Shown here in pieces: positions 8,309 to 17,650 of a stretch of 64,000 nt of DNA. The position numbers and the translations under genes were made by a program. This DNA is from Brevundimonas alba (lineage in GTDB: Bacteria; Pseudomonadota; Alphaproteobacteria; Caulobacterales; Caulobacteraceae): assembly GCF_011927945.1 (NCBI RefSeq), contig NZ_JAATJM010000001.1:1807501-1871500 (forward strand), given 5' to 3'. Position 1 is the stretch's first letter; each line of letters starts with the position of its first letter. The notes under the pieces are model-generated. The model saw nothing but the letters and a program-made list of their open reading frames with translations, had not been told where the DNA came from and made no database searches.

Positions 8309-9649
8309 TCACTGGACCATTCCTTGATTCAGAATGGTTTCCAGACGGTCAAAGGAATCGGCCAGTCGCGTCACGTCATGGTGATCCTGCCCGAGGAAGG
8401 CCTCGAGCGCGGGATTGAGGGCGATGGCGCGGTCGACGATCGGGTCCGCGCCTGTGCGGTAGGCCCCGATCTTGATCAACTCTTCCATGTTGGCGTAGGC
8501 CGACAGGCACTGGCGGGCGCGGCGGTTCAGCTCCCGCTCCGGCGGCGTCTGGCAGCCCGGAAGCGTGCGGCTGACGGACTTGAGCACGTCGATGGCGGGG
8601 AAGCGGCCGCGCTCGGCGATCTTGCGGTCCATGACGATGTGGCCATCGAGGATGCCTCGTACAGCGTCGGCGATGGGCTCGTCATGATCTCCGCCGTCCA
8701 CCAGCACGGTGAACAGGGCGGTGATCGGCCCGGCGGTCGTGCCGTCGGAGCGGACGGGACCGGGGCCAGCGCGCTCCAGCAGCTTGGGCAGTTCGGTGAA
8801 GACTGTGGGCGTGTAGCCCTTGGTGGTGGGCGGCTCGCCCGCAGCGAGGCCGATCTCGCGCTGGGCCATGGCGAAACGGGTGACGGAGTCCATCAGGCAC
8901 AGGACTTCAAGGTCCTGATCGCGCAGGAATTCCGCGATGGCCATGGTCATATAGGCGGCCTGCCGGCGTTTCAGTGCCGGCTCGTCGGAGGTGGCGACGA
9001 CGACGATGGCGCGGCGCAGGCCTTCCTCGCCGAGCGTCTCCTCGATGAACTCGCGGACCTCCCGGCCCCGTTCGCCGATCAGGCCGACGACGACGACATC
9101 GCAGGTGGCCTGACGCGCCAGCATGGAGAGGAGCACCGACTTGCCGACGCCGGAGCCGGCGAAGATGCCGAGACGCTGGCCACGGCAGGTGGTGGTGAAA
9201 ACGTCCATGGCGCGGACGCCGAGGTCGAGCCGCTCTCCGACCCGGCCGCGCGAATGGGCCGGCGGCGGGGGCGCGCGCAGGGGGTAGGCGGCGGGGCCGA
9301 GGGGCAAGGGCCCTTTGCCGTCGATGGGCGTCCCGAAGGCGTCGATGATGCGGCCCAGCCACGCGGTGGTGGGACGCACGGCGGCGGCGGTGTCAATGAT
9401 GCGGATGTCGGCGCCGGGGGCCACGCCCTCGACCGGCCCGAATGGCATCAGCAGGGCCTTGGCGTCGCGGAAGCCGACGACCTCGGCGGGCAGGGGTGAC
9501 AGGTGGCGGCGCTCGATCTCGGCCCGGGCGCCGACCGCCAGGCGCGAGAGGCCGCCCTTGGACTCGATCAGCAGACCGTTCACGCCCGCGACCTTGCCGG
9601 TCACGACCAGCGGGTCGATCGCTTCGACGGCGGCGGCGAGATTGCGCAA
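8309..9649 (-). CDS. fliI: flagellum-specific ATP synthase FliI
   Basis: A 446-residue F1-beta-like ATPase powering flagellar protein export. The P-loop is [12 protein letters not shown], with [14 protein letters not shown] and the Walker B strand [12 protein letters not shown], and the family motif [23 protein letters not shown] follows. Translation begins at TTG (9649). The upstream region has TTAAC half-sites that could be bound by CtrA, the cell-cycle regulator of class II flagellar genes in Caulobacter. fliJ and the xylanase follow in one operon. Confidence 0.95.
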   Translation of the reverse strand: MRNLAAAVEAIDPLVVTGKVAGVNGLLIESKGGLSRLAVGARAEIERRHLSPLPAEVVGFRDAKALLMPFGPVEGVAPGADIRIIDTAAAVRPTTAWLGRIIDAFGTPIDGKGPLPLGPAAYPLRAPPPPAHSRGRVGERLDLGVRAMDVFTTTCRGQRLGIFAGSGVGKSVLLSMLARQATCDVVVVGLIGERGREVREFIEETLGEEGLRRAIVVVATSDEPALKRRQAAYMTMAIAEFLRDQDLEVLCLMDSVTRFAMAQREIGLAAGEPPTTKGYTPTVFTELPKLLERAGPGPVRSDGTTAGPITALFTVLVDGGDHDEPIADAVRGILDGHIVMDRKIAERGRFPAIDVLKSVSRTLPGCQTPPERELNRRARQCLSAYANMEELIKIGAYRTGADPIVDRAIALNPALEAFLGQDHHDVTRLADSFDRLETILNQGMVQ

Positions 9650-9670
9650 ACGAGGGCCCCTGAACAGGCC

Positions 9671-9696
9671 TTAACGGATGCGGGATCGTGGTTAAC
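9671..9696 (-). promoter_or_regulatory. possible CtrA half-sites upstream of fliI
   Basis: TTAACGG at 9671 and GTTAACC at 9691 lie 22 to 47 bases upstream of the fliI start. The spacing (17 bases between TTAA elements) does not match the TTAA-N7-TTAA full site, so this is at best two half-sites. Flagellar class II genes in Caulobacter are known CtrA targets. Confidence 0.35.
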
Positions 9697-9717
9697 CAGC
9701 CGTGAAGATCGGGCCGT

Positions 9718-10932
9718 CTATCCCCGCTTGAGCGCGGGTTTCACGCCGTAGGTGGCCCAGCGCCATAGCCATTCCGCCGGCCCGTACGCGTAACGGCCGA
9801 GCCACCAGCGGCTGAACACGATCTGCACGGCGAACACGACCAGCGCGAAGGCGAGACTGAGCGTCGGACCCATCCACGGCAGCAGTCCGAAACCGAAGCC
9901 GTACAGGAAGACGAAGAAGAAGGCGCTCTGGGTCAGGTAGTTGGTCAGGGCCATCTGGCCGACGGAGCCGAGGCCGGAGAGGAACCGGCGAACCCGCGGA
10001 AGCTGGCAGAGGATGATGATCAGGGCGCCGTAGCCGAGGGCGAGGATAACCTCGGCCACCGGGTTCAGGCCGCGGAAGATCGGCTGGGCCCAGACCATGG
10101 GCTTCAGTTCGAGGGACTTCATGATCGGGCGGAGCAGCGTCAGCATCAGCCCGAGCGGGATGAAGGTGGCGGCGACAATGGAGAAGCCTGTCAGATACCG
10201 CTGCGGCGCCTGCAGCCAGCCCTGCCGGAAAATCCAGCTGCCGATCATGAAGCGGCCGAGGATCCAGCCGAGATAGCTGAACGCGATCGGCTGGCCGTAG
10301 AATTCAAAGAAGGTCCCGCGGAACATCGCGACGACGAAGGCCGGATAGTCATGGCCCATGACGAACGGCCAGCGGCTGGCCGCTCCGGCATCGAAAATGG
10401 CGAGGAAGGGCGGGGGAACGTCGGGGTAGGCGAGCTGATAGTAGAGCATCAGCAGGCCGGGCAGGACGCCGGCCAGAAACACGCCGACAGCGAGCAGGAG
10501 CTTGCCGGGCCATTTTCGGGTCAGGAGCAGGAGGAAGCCCATGGCGGCGTAGGCGTTGAGGATGTCGCCCATCCAGAGCAGCAGCACATGGGCGAGGCCG
10601 ACGATCAGCAGGACCGTCAGGCGCCGGAGGTAGATACGCGTTCCGTTGCCGCCCCTCTGGCCGATCCGCTCCATCATGATGGCGAAGCCGAAGCCGAACA
10701 GCATCGAGAACAGGGCCTGCGCCTTGCCGCCCATCAGGAGGTGCGAGGCGAACCCGACGATCTTCTCCAGCGTCGGCAGTTCCGTCAGGCCGTGGATTTT
10801 GTCGGCGGGAACGAGGAAGTCGCCCATGCCGAGGACGTTCATCCACAACACCCCGAACAGGGCGAAGCCACGGATGATGTCGACCTCGCCGATCCGGTCG
10901 GCCTGGGCGGTGGGCAGTGTAGCGTCTGTCAT
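9718..10932 (-). CDS. DUF418 family integral membrane protein
   Basis: A 404-residue polytopic membrane protein. The N-terminus IDIIRGFALFGVLWMN-like segment (here VDIIRGFALFGVLWMN) and the later LTNYLTQSAFFFVFLYGFG and RYAYGPAEWLWRWATYG segments are diagnostic of the DUF418/YeiB group. About ten hydrophobic helices are visible. Function is unknown; related YeiB proteins are proposed transporters or acyltransferase-like. I place the start at the ATG at 10932, with GGGGGA eight bases upstream, rather than at 10950. Confidence 0.88.
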   Translation of the reverse strand: MTDATLPTAQADRIGEVDIIRGFALFGVLWMNVLGMGDFLVPADKIHGLTELPTLEKIVGFASHLLMGGKAQALFSMLFGFGFAIMMERIGQRGGNGTRIYLRRLTVLLIVGLAHVLLLWMGDILNAYAAMGFLLLLTRKWPGKLLLAVGVFLAGVLPGLLMLYYQLAYPDVPPPFLAIFDAGAASRWPFVMGHDYPAFVVAMFRGTFFEFYGQPIAFSYLGWILGRFMIGSWIFRQGWLQAPQRYLTGFSIVAATFIPLGLMLTLLRPIMKSLELKPMVWAQPIFRGLNPVAEVILALGYGALIIILCQLPRVRRFLSGLGSVGQMALTNYLTQSAFFFVFLYGFGFGLLPWMGPTLSLAFALVVFAVQIVFSRWWLGRYAYGPAEWLWRWATYGVKPALKRG

Positions 10933-11047
10933 GTGAGCGTCCCCCGGCAACCAAGCTAGGCCGTGGGAATCTGCGGGTCCAGCCTTGCGGCGCGAGTATT
11001 CGCCCTATCTTGTAGGCAGCCAGACCGGCATTTCCGGAGACCTTCCC

Positions 11048-12028
11048 ATGTCCGACGCCGCCTATGACCCGAGCCGCCACGCCAAGTCGGGGCGGGGAAA
11101 GGTCTACGCTTCCATCCTCGACACCATCGGCGATACGCCTCTGGTGGGCCTGCCGCGGCTGTCGGCGGAGTACCAGCCGAAGGCGACGGTGCTGGCCAAG
11201 CTGGAATTCTTCAATCCGATCGCCTCGGTGAAGGACCGCATCGGCGTTGCCATGATCGACGCGCTGGAGCAGGCGGGGCGGATCGGGCCGGAGGCGGTGC
11301 TGATCGAGCCGACCAGCGGCAATACGGGGATCGCGCTGGCGTTCGTCGCCGCGGCCAAGGGTTATCGGCTGATCCTCGTCATGCCGGAGAGCATGTCGAT
11401 GGAGCGACGCAAGATGCTGGCGCTGCTGGGCGCGGAACTGGTCCTGACGCCGGCCGAGAAGGGGATGAAGGGCGCTATCGCCATGGCCCAGGAACTGCTG
11501 GACCGGACGCCGGGCGCGGTCAGCCCCTCTCAGTTCGAAAACCCGGCCAATCCGGCCATCCACCGGGTCACCACCGCCGAGGAGATCTGGAACGACACGG
11601 CGGGCGCGGTCGACATCGTGATCTCCGGCGTCGGTACGGGCGGGACAATCACGGGCGTCGGCCAGGTGCTGAAGGCCCGCAAGCCGTCGGTGCGGATGAT
11701 CGCGGTCGAGCCGACGGCCTCGCCGGTGCTGTCCGGCGGCGAGCCGGGGCCGCACAAGATCCAAGGTATCGGCGCGGGGTTCATCCCCTCGATCGTGGAC
11801 CGCTCGGTCATCGACGGCGTGGAACAGGTATCGAACGAGGACGCCTTCGACATGGCCCGCAGGGCTGCGCGGGTGGAGGGCATTCCGGTCGGCATCAGTT
11901 CGGGCGCGGCGCTGGTCGCGGCCTTCCGCCAGGCTGAGCTGCCGGAGAATGCCGGCAAGACGATCGTGGCCATCATTCCCAGCTTCGCGGAGCGCTATCT
12001 GTCGACGGCGCTGTTCGAAGGGCTGTAG
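11048..12028 (+). CDS. cysK: cysteine synthase A (O-acetylserine sulfhydrylase)
   Basis: A 326-residue PLP enzyme of fold type II making cysteine from O-acetylserine and sulfide. The Schiff-base lysine is Lys62 in [12 protein letters not shown]; the substrate loop [11 protein letters not shown] and the phosphate-binding [10 protein letters not shown] glycine loop are intact. The ATG at 11048 is preceded by GGAGA with a suitable gap, which decides against the longer frame from 10985. It appears to be monocistronic. Confidence 0.95.
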   Translation: MSDAAYDPSRHAKSGRGKVYASILDTIGDTPLVGLPRLSAEYQPKATVLAKLEFFNPIASVKDRIGVAMIDALEQAGRIGPEAVLIEPTSGNTGIALAFVAAAKGYRLILVMPESMSMERRKMLALLGAELVLTPAEKGMKGAIAMAQELLDRTPGAVSPSQFENPANPAIHRVTTAEEIWNDTAGAVDIVISGVGTGGTITGVGQVLKARKPSVRMIAVEPTASPVLSGGEPGPHKIQGIGAGFIPSIVDRSVIDGVEQVSNEDAFDMARRAARVEGIPVGISSGAALVAAFRQAELPENAGKTIVAIIPSFAERYLSTALFEGL

Positions 12029-12090
12029 CGCGATCGGGCGGGATCACCGTCACAGGCGGTTAACCGACGCGCCTTAGCGTCGCTGACGAC

Positions 12091-13308
12091 ATGTCCGAAA
12101 CCGCTCCCATGCCAGAGGAGGCCGCGCCGCAAGGCGGCTTCCGCGCGCGCCACGCGCTGCTGAAGCGGCTGGCCGACGTTGTGTCGCTGCCGACGAGCCG
12201 GATCAACGCCTTCGAACGCTCCGTGACCGGCGATCTGCTGGTCGAAATGCTGCGGCTGGCGTCGCACGAGGACCGCAAACGGGTCGCGGCGCGCCTGGCG
12301 CCCCTGGCCGAGTTGCCGAACGTGCTGGCGCGGATGCTGCTGCGGGACGAGCCGGACATCGCCGCCCTGCTGATCGAGCAGTGCGCGTCGCTGTCGGACG
12401 CCGATCTGGTCGCCTGCGCCCGGGACGCCGCGCTGGAGCATCGGTTCCTGATGGCCAGCCGGCGTGGACTGTCGGAGGTGGTCACCGAAGCCCTGTTGAG
12501 CTTCGGCGAGACCCAGGTGATCGAGGCGGTGCTGCGGAACTCGACGGCCCGGCTGAGCCAGGTCGCGGTCGAGGGCGTGGTCAGCCTGAGCCGGACCGAG
12601 CGCAGCCTTTGCCCGCATATCCTCAAGCGCCCCGAACTTAGGCCGTCTGGCGCCTATGTGATGTTCTGGTGGTGCGAGCCGGACGACCGGCGGACCATTC
12701 TGCAGCGGTTCGCCGTCTCGCGCGAAGTCATGCAGGAGGTCGTCGAGGACGTCTTCGCCATGGCCGCCGAGGAAAACTGGCAGGATCCGGTGTCGCGAAA
12801 GGCGCTGCAGTTCATCGAGCGGCGGCAAAGGAACCGGGCGGCGATCGAGAAGAGCCCGTACGACAGTCTTGAACAGGCGGTGGAAGCGGCGTCTCAGAAC
12901 GGCCTGACCCGCGAGGTGGCGACGGAGATCGCCTATCTGGCCGGCGTAAAGCCGATAACCGGCGCGAAGATACTGGGAGACCCCGGCGGCGAACCCCTGG
13001 CTATTCTCTGCAAGGCGACGGGGCTGGCCAAGTCGGACCTCGCCGGTCTGTGGCGTTCGATGCGCCGGCCCGAAGTTACCGAGGACGGGTCGCCCGATCC
13101 GACGTGGGAGCGGGTTCAGGTCACCTATGACATGCTGGCGGTGGACCGGGTGCAGACGGTGCTGCGTTACTGGAATTGGTCGCTGTCGTCCGCTTTGACG
13201 CCCGCTCTATTAAGGGCGATCCGGGACGGCGAGGAAGACGGCGTGGACGACTATTCGACGCCGGAACGGGCCGCGATGCTGGCGCTGGCGGAAAACTTCG
13301 GCCGCTGA
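12091..13308 (+). CDS. DUF2336 domain protein (first copy)
   Basis: A 405-residue, helix-rich protein matching the alphaproteobacterial DUF2336 family: repeated leucine-rich helical pairs (LPNVLARMLLRDEPDIAALL, ARDAALEHRFLMASRRGLSE) reminiscent of HEAT-like repeats, and a C-terminal segment ADLAGLWRSM typical of the family. No transmembrane segment or catalytic motif. A second family member lies 0.7 kb downstream on the other strand beyond mucR. A TTAACC half-site lies upstream. Function unknown. Confidence 0.8.
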   Translation: MSETAPMPEEAAPQGGFRARHALLKRLADVVSLPTSRINAFERSVTGDLLVEMLRLASHEDRKRVAARLAPLAELPNVLARMLLRDEPDIAALLIEQCASLSDADLVACARDAALEHRFLMASRRGLSEVVTEALLSFGETQVIEAVLRNSTARLSQVAVEGVVSLSRTERSLCPHILKRPELRPSGAYVMFWWCEPDDRRTILQRFAVSREVMQEVVEDVFAMAAEENWQDPVSRKALQFIERRQRNRAAIEKSPYDSLEQAVEAASQNGLTREVATEIAYLAGVKPITGAKILGDPGGEPLAILCKATGLAKSDLAGLWRSMRRPEVTEDGSPDPTWERVQVTYDMLAVDRVQTVLRYWNWSLSSALTPALLRAIRDGEEDGVDDYSTPERAAMLALAENFGR

Positions 13309-13351
13309 TCTGAACCTAAGTAGAGCGCCGCTAGTCTGATAAGCGTTAGCT

Positions 13352-13373
13352 ATAGCGTGCACGAATACGCTAT
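13352..13373. promoter_or_regulatory. inverted repeat in the mucR upstream region
   Basis: ATAGCGT and ACGCTAT form a perfect 7-bp inverted repeat with an 8-bp spacer in the 156-bp interval before mucR. A GANTC (CcrM-type) site lies just after it at 13379-13383. Autoregulation or a cell-cycle input is plausible but inferred. Confidence 0.45.
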
Positions 13374-13464
13374 TGCGTGAATCGGCGTTCGTCTCTATTG
13401 ACCGCCGCACAGGCTGGCGATGAACGTTCAGCCGACACCATCAGATCACAAGGTGAGGCTGCGC

Positions 13465-13893
13465 ATGGAAGACAACTCGCAACTGCTCGAGATGACCGCT
13501 GACATCGTGTCGGCCTATGTCGGCAACAACAGTGTTCAGGCCGCCGAAGTGCCGGGCCTGATCTCGAGCATCCATGCGGCGCTGTCGCAGGTGTCGACCG
13601 GAGCGGTCGAGCCGGAGCCCGAGCCCAAGGAACCGGCGGTTCCGGTCCGCAAGTCGATCACGCCGGACTACCTGATCTGCCTGGAAGACGGCCGCAAGTT
13701 CAAGTCGCTGAAGCGTCACCTGCGCACCAAATACAACATGAGCCCCGAGGAATACCGGGCCAAGTGGGGCCTCGCGAAGGACTATCCGATGGTTGCGCCG
13801 AACTACGCCAAGGCGCGTTCGGATCTGGCCAAGCAGATGGGTCTCGGCCAGGGCGGCCGGAAGCCGGCCCGCGCCGGTCGCGCCAAGAAGTAA
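13465..13893 (+). CDS. mucR: MucR/Ros family zinc-finger transcriptional regulator
   Basis: A 142-residue regulator. The N-terminal half ([18 protein letters not shown]) is the oligomerisation segment of MucR, and residues 64-127 are the Ros-type DNA-binding domain. Its finger has Cys72 and His85 with the LKRHL helix, but Lys89 stands where a second His is common (LRTKYN). MucR proteins silence AT-rich and cell-cycle promoters in alphaproteobacteria. The start at 13465 has AGGTGAGG six bases upstream; the frame could extend to 13420 but without a ribosome site. Confidence 0.93.
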   Translation: MEDNSQLLEMTADIVSAYVGNNSVQAAEVPGLISSIHAALSQVSTGAVEPEPEPKEPAVPVRKSITPDYLICLEDGRKFKSLKRHLRTKYNMSPEEYRAKWGLAKDYPMVAPNYAKARSDLAKQMGLGQGGRKPARAGRAKK

Positions 13894-13918
13894 CAACTGG
13901 TCTGAAGACTGGACGAAA

Positions 13919-13950
13919 CGCCCGCCCCGGTCACGGGGCGGGCGTTTTGC
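13919..13950. terminator. bidirectional intrinsic terminator between mucR and DUF2336
   Basis: A perfect 11-bp stem, CGCCCGCCCCG with loop GTCA, is followed by TTTT and preceded by AA. It ends mucR and can also end the convergent DUF2336 gene. Confidence 0.85.
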
Positions 13951-13965
13951 TTTGCGGTACCGGTT

Positions 13966-15072
13966 TCAGGCGGCCTGGGCGCCGCGCCGCATACGCCAGA
14001 AGCGCAGCGTCCTGAGCGCCGCTTCGCGGGTGAGCTCGGCGTACATGCGGGCGTAGGAGTGGGCCTTGGCCATGGCGTCGCCGTCGTCGTTCAGCAGGAC
14101 CACGGCATAGGTCAGGAACAGGGCGCGATCGAGATCGGCGGCCTTGCAGACCACGGCGAGGGCGTCGAGTTCGCGCCGTTCGACGATCTGGCGGGCGGTG
14201 TGGAAGTCGATGTCCGCCAGCTGGGCCAGGGCGATCAGGAAGGACGTGCGTCCGCCGCCTCCGTCGCCGGAGCGCAGGAAGCGCGCCAGCATCTGGGGCG
14301 TGAGCTGACCGGCGGCGCGGAGCTCTTCCACATAGGCCGAGCATTCGGTGTAGTCCGCCGGCAGGGCGCCGTCGTCAGTGGCGATGCGGGCGCGGCCGGC
14401 GGCCAGGGCGCTTTCGAGCAGGCCCGGGTCCATGCTGGCGTTCTGTTCGAGTATCCGGGTTCGCAGTCGGGCCTCGACGACGAAATACATGTCGTTCAGC
14501 AGGTCGGCGGGCAGGGAGGCGCGGGAGACCGTGGCCTCGTGCAGGGCCGGATTGACCTTGGCGCGCTCGACGGCGGCTTCCGAGGCCTTCCGCGAGAGAC
14601 GGGCGCCGTCGTTGCGCAGAAGCGTGCCGAGGGTCTCGTCGTCGCCACGTTCGACGATGACGTCGGAGACCGCTTCGGACACCGATGGGCGGGCCGAGAC
14701 GGCCCGGAGGTGGTCCTGACCATGCCGACGCACCACGCCGAGCAGGTCTTCGTCTGTCAGCACAGGGGATGCGGCCAGAACGGCGCCGGCGACGGCCGCC
14801 TCGTCATTAGCCAGACGCCGGATCAGGTTGTGCGGGGCGTCCAGGGCGTTGGCGAAACGGGCGGACAGTTCCGCCCGGACGGCCGTTTCCATGTCGGCAG
14901 CCAGCTTGACCAGAACGGCGTCGTAGAGCGCGTCTTCGGTGGCGGTGCGCGGCGAGCCGCCGAAGAAGTGGTCGGTCAGTTCACGCAGCAGGGTGCGGCG
15001 CTTCTCGCTGGAATCCACTTCGGCGAGGGCGATCAGGTCGGGCAGGCGGGACAGGGCGGAAGCCTCGCTCAC
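13966..15072 (-). CDS. DUF2336 domain protein (second copy)
   Basis: A 368-residue, all-helical protein of the same DUF2336 family as the gene at 12091. Family features include the ALSARFANALDAPHNLIRRLANDEAAVAGAVL region, a TDEDLLGVVRRHGQDHLRAV repeat and LADIDFHTARQIVERRELD near the C-terminus. No signal or membrane helix. GTG start overlapping the stop of the proline-rich gene by four bases, so both are translated from one message. The two paralogues bracket mucR. Molecular role unknown. Confidence 0.82.
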   Translation of the reverse strand: MSEASALSRLPDLIALAEVDSSEKRRTLLRELTDHFFGGSPRTATEDALYDAVLVKLAADMETAVRAELSARFANALDAPHNLIRRLANDEAAVAGAVLAASPVLTDEDLLGVVRRHGQDHLRAVSARPSVSEAVSDVIVERGDDETLGTLLRNDGARLSRKASEAAVERAKVNPALHEATVSRASLPADLLNDMYFVVEARLRTRILEQNASMDPGLLESALAAGRARIATDDGALPADYTECSAYVEELRAAGQLTPQMLARFLRSGDGGGGRTSFLIALAQLADIDFHTARQIVERRELDALAVVCKAADLDRALFLTYAVVLLNDDGDAMAKAHSYARMYAELTREAALRTLRFWRMRRGAQAA

Positions 15073-16061
15073 TGGTGGTCCCCGTCGGACGAGGCGGGCA
15101 CGGGCCGCATGGAGCCGTTGCGGTCCCGGATCAGGGTCGGACCGGGATCGGGGGCGGCGAGATCCTGGGTCGCGGGCGTCTCGGCCATGGTGACCACGAG
15201 GGCGTCGACATAGGTCGGCTCTGGCATGGCGACGGCGTCCGGCTCGCGGCCGTTCTGGCGGTGAACGGAGTAGTAGCGGGCTCCGTCGCGGGGGGCGGCC
15301 TCGCCAGAGGCGGCGACCTCCATGACGCGGCGGGGTTGGGGCTCGGTTTCGGGCCGGGCGGGCGCTTCGGCGCGCGGGGCGGCCTGCGGCGCGGCTTGCG
15401 GCTGCGGCGGGGGCGTCTGCTGCATCCGGAAGATCGGGGCGTCGCGGCGCGGGGCCATCGGATCGGATGGCGCGAGTTCCGGAGCAGATGCCATCGGCTC
15501 CGTCGCGGGATAGATGGCCTCTGCAGGCGCGGGCTGGCCTCGTCCGCCTTGGTCGGGGAGATAGTCCGGACGCTGGACGGGTCGAGCCGCAGGCGGGGGC
15601 GCGGAAACGACGGCGGGAGCGGGCGCGCGGGGCAGAGCCGGGCGTGGCGCAACGGGAGCGGGGCCCGGGGCCGGGGGTGGGGCGGCCTCGGGCTCGACGG
15701 ACCGGGGCTGGAGCCAGGCGTTGGCGGGGGTCAGGGTCCGACGCGCCGGAGCGGCGGCGGGACGGCCGGGATCGGGCGCAGCAGCGGCCGCGAAGCCGCC
15801 GTGCGGAATGACGGTGTTGGGGCGGCGAAGGCCGGAGCGGCCGCTAACGGGCTGACCTGTCTCAGGGCCGGCGGGGGCGGTCACCTCGCCGCGGCCTTGC
15901 CACGACAGATAGCGAAGCCCCTGCGCCTGTCCGGGGGAGGGAGCCGCCTGGGCCGATGCGGCGCCGGCGAGCGCCAGCACGCCTGTGGCGGCGAGGGCGG
16001 CGGAAAGGACTGTCGAGGCGCGGCGCAAGGGCTGGCTCCGGGCACGGGGACTGGAGCCCAA
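15069..16061 (-). CDS. exported proline-rich hypothetical protein
   Basis: A 330-residue protein with a signal peptide (LSAALAATGVLALAGAASA) and a mature part dominated by Pro and Ala runs (residues 125-260), so it is probably extended and may span the periplasm. The C-terminal 70 residues are less biased (ARYYSVHRQNGREPDAVAMP). No known domain. The start is a TTG at 16061 with no clear ribosome site. A near-consensus CtrA site ends 18 bases upstream, which would fit a leaderless transcript. Coupled to the DUF2336 gene. Confidence 0.7.
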   Translation of the reverse strand: MGSSPRARSQPLRRASTVLSAALAATGVLALAGAASAQAAPSPGQAQGLRYLSWQGRGEVTAPAGPETGQPVSGRSGLRRPNTVIPHGGFAAAAAPDPGRPAAAPARRTLTPANAWLQPRSVEPEAAPPPAPGPAPVAPRPALPRAPAPAVVSAPPPAARPVQRPDYLPDQGGRGQPAPAEAIYPATEPMASAPELAPSDPMAPRRDAPIFRMQQTPPPQPQAAPQAAPRAEAPARPETEPQPRRVMEVAASGEAAPRDGARYYSVHRQNGREPDAVAMPEPTYVDALVVTMAETPATQDLAAPDPGPTLIRDRNGSMRPVPASSDGDHQ

Positions 16062-16078
16062 CGGTAGCCGTCCGGGAC

Positions 16079-16094
16079 TTAACCCGCCGCTAAC
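16079..16094. promoter_or_regulatory. candidate CtrA-binding site upstream of the proline-rich gene
   Basis: TTAACCCGCCGCTAAC matches TTAA-N7-TTAAC at all defined positions but one (C for T). It sits 18 to 33 bases before the TTG start, where a site overlapping the -35 element would sit if transcription begins close to the start codon. Confidence 0.5.
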
Positions 16095-16106
16095 GGGCGA
16101 GGGCGT

Positions 16107-16859
16107 TCAGGCGAGCCGGCGGCGGACCGCGCCCTCAACGGCGCCCACGGCGGCGTTCAGCGCCAGACCCATGATCATCAAACAGGCGAGGGCGGCGAGC
16201 ATGTCGGCGGTGCGCAGGCGGTTGCCGGCCTCCAGCAGGCGCCATGCGAGGCCCTGTGTCGCCCCGGAGCCGGAGACGAACTCGGCCACCACGGCGCCGA
16301 TGACGGACAGGCCGGCGGCGACCCTGAGGCCTTCGAGAATGAAGGGCAGGGCGGCCGGCAGGCGCAGGCGGATCAGGCGCTGCAGAGCCGAGGCGCCGTA
16401 AAGATCGAACAGGCGTTCGAGGTCGGGATCAGCGGACTTGAGGCCCGTCAGCACGCCCGAGAACAGGGGGAAGAAGGCTACGGCGGCGGCGAGAGCGACG
16501 ACGGCGCGGTCGGCGTGGTCGAGCCCGGCCCAGATCAGCACCAGAGGCGCGATGGCGACCACGGGCGTGACCTGCAGCGCCACGGCGAGAGGCCGCACCG
16601 CGCGCTCGCTGGTCTGGTTCAACGACACGGCGAGGGCGAGCCCGCCGCCGATGACGAAGGCGACGACCAGCGCCTGAAACGCCATCCAGAAGGTGGCGGC
16701 GGCGGAGGAGAGCAGCAGCGGGGCGCGCTGGATGAGGGATACGGCCACGTCGCTGGGTGGGGGCAGGAGGTAGACCGGCAGTTGCAGGGCGCGGCAGGCG
16801 ATCTCCCATGCGGCCAGCAGGAGGGCGGTCAGGATGAGGGAGGGCAGCAGGCGGGTCAT
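16107..16859 (-). CDS. ABC transporter permease, NitT/TauT/ThiX-like
   Basis: A 250-residue inner-membrane permease with about six hydrophobic helices and the EAA-like loop (GASALQRLIRLRLPAALPFILEGLRVA), where the ATPase docks. It belongs to the BPD_transp_1 family used for nitrate, taurine and pyrimidine thiamine precursors. The ATG overlaps the upstream ATPase stop by four bases, and it is last in the binding protein-ATPase-permease operon. Confidence 0.88.
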   Translation of the reverse strand: MTRLLPSLILTALLLAAWEIACRALQLPVYLLPPPSDVAVSLIQRAPLLLSSAAATFWMAFQALVVAFVIGGGLALAVSLNQTSERAVRPLAVALQVTPVVAIAPLVLIWAGLDHADRAVVALAAAVAFFPLFSGVLTGLKSADPDLERLFDLYGASALQRLIRLRLPAALPFILEGLRVAAGLSVIGAVVAEFVSGSGATQGLAWRLLEAGNRLRTADMLAALACLMIMGLALNAAVGAVEGAVRRRLA

Positions 16860-17650
16860 GCGGCGACGCCTTCTGGCCCGGCGCCGCTCGGGGCGGCCAT
16901 CGACCGCGCCAGTTCGTCAGCCAGTCGCTCGACGGCCTCGCGGAAGCTCCGGTCCGAACGCCAGCCGTCGGGGCGAGGCAGTGCGCCGGGCGACGGGAGG
17001 TCAGCTGTCACGCGGCCGCTCGCGGCGTCGAGCACCACCGTCCGTTCCGCAAGATAGACGGCCTCTTCCACGTCATGCGTGACGAAGACGATGGCGGGAC
17101 GAGGGGTACGAGAGGCCCAGAGCGCGTGCAGGTCCTCGATCAGCCGCCGACGAGTGACGCTGTCGAGGGCGGCGAAGGGCTCATCGAGAAGGAGGAGATC
17201 CGGTTCGGTGACGAGCGCCCGGGCCAGCGAGGCGCGCATGGCCATGCCGCCGGAGAGCTGGCGGGGGCGGGCGGCGAGACGGTCGCCGAGACCCACGGCG
17301 GCGAGGGCCTCGGCGGCGCGGCGGCGGGCGTCGTCGCGAGGCACGCCCGCGAGTTCGAGCGGCAGGGCGACATTGGACTGGATATTCGCCCACGGCATCA
17401 AGGTCGCGTTCTGGAAGACGAAGCCGGTGCGGCCACGGCCGTCGCCGCGAAAGACCGAGCCGTCCGACGTAGCCTCTAGGCCGGCGAGAAGACGCAGGAT
17501 GGTGGACTTGCCGGCCCCCGAGGCGCCGACGACGGCGACGATCTCTCCGGGCGCGACGGTAAGGTCGACGGGGCCGATCGGCGGACGGCCCGGATAGCGA
17601 ACCACGACCTGCCGCAGCGCCGCCGCGCAGGTCGAAGTGGTGTCAGCCAC
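16856..17650 (-). CDS. ABC transporter ATP-binding protein, NitT/TauT type
   Basis: A 264-residue ATPase with Walker A GASGAGKST, signature LSGGMAMRASLARAL, and Walker B LLLLDEPFAALDSVT followed by the HDVEEAVYLAER switch histidine. I place the start at a GTG at 17650 that overlaps the binding-protein stop by eight bases; the longer frame would run deep into the upstream gene. It energises the adjacent permease. Confidence 0.9.
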   Translation of the reverse strand: MADTTSTCAAALRQVVVRYPGRPPIGPVDLTVAPGEIVAVVGASGAGKSTILRLLAGLEATSDGSVFRGDGRGRTGFVFQNATLMPWANIQSNVALPLELAGVPRDDARRRAAEALAAVGLGDRLAARPRQLSGGMAMRASLARALVTEPDLLLLDEPFAALDSVTRRRLIEDLHALWASRTPRPAIVFVTHDVEEAVYLAERTVVLDAASGRVTADLPSPGALPRPDGWRSDRSFREAVERLADELARSMAAPSGAGPEGVAA

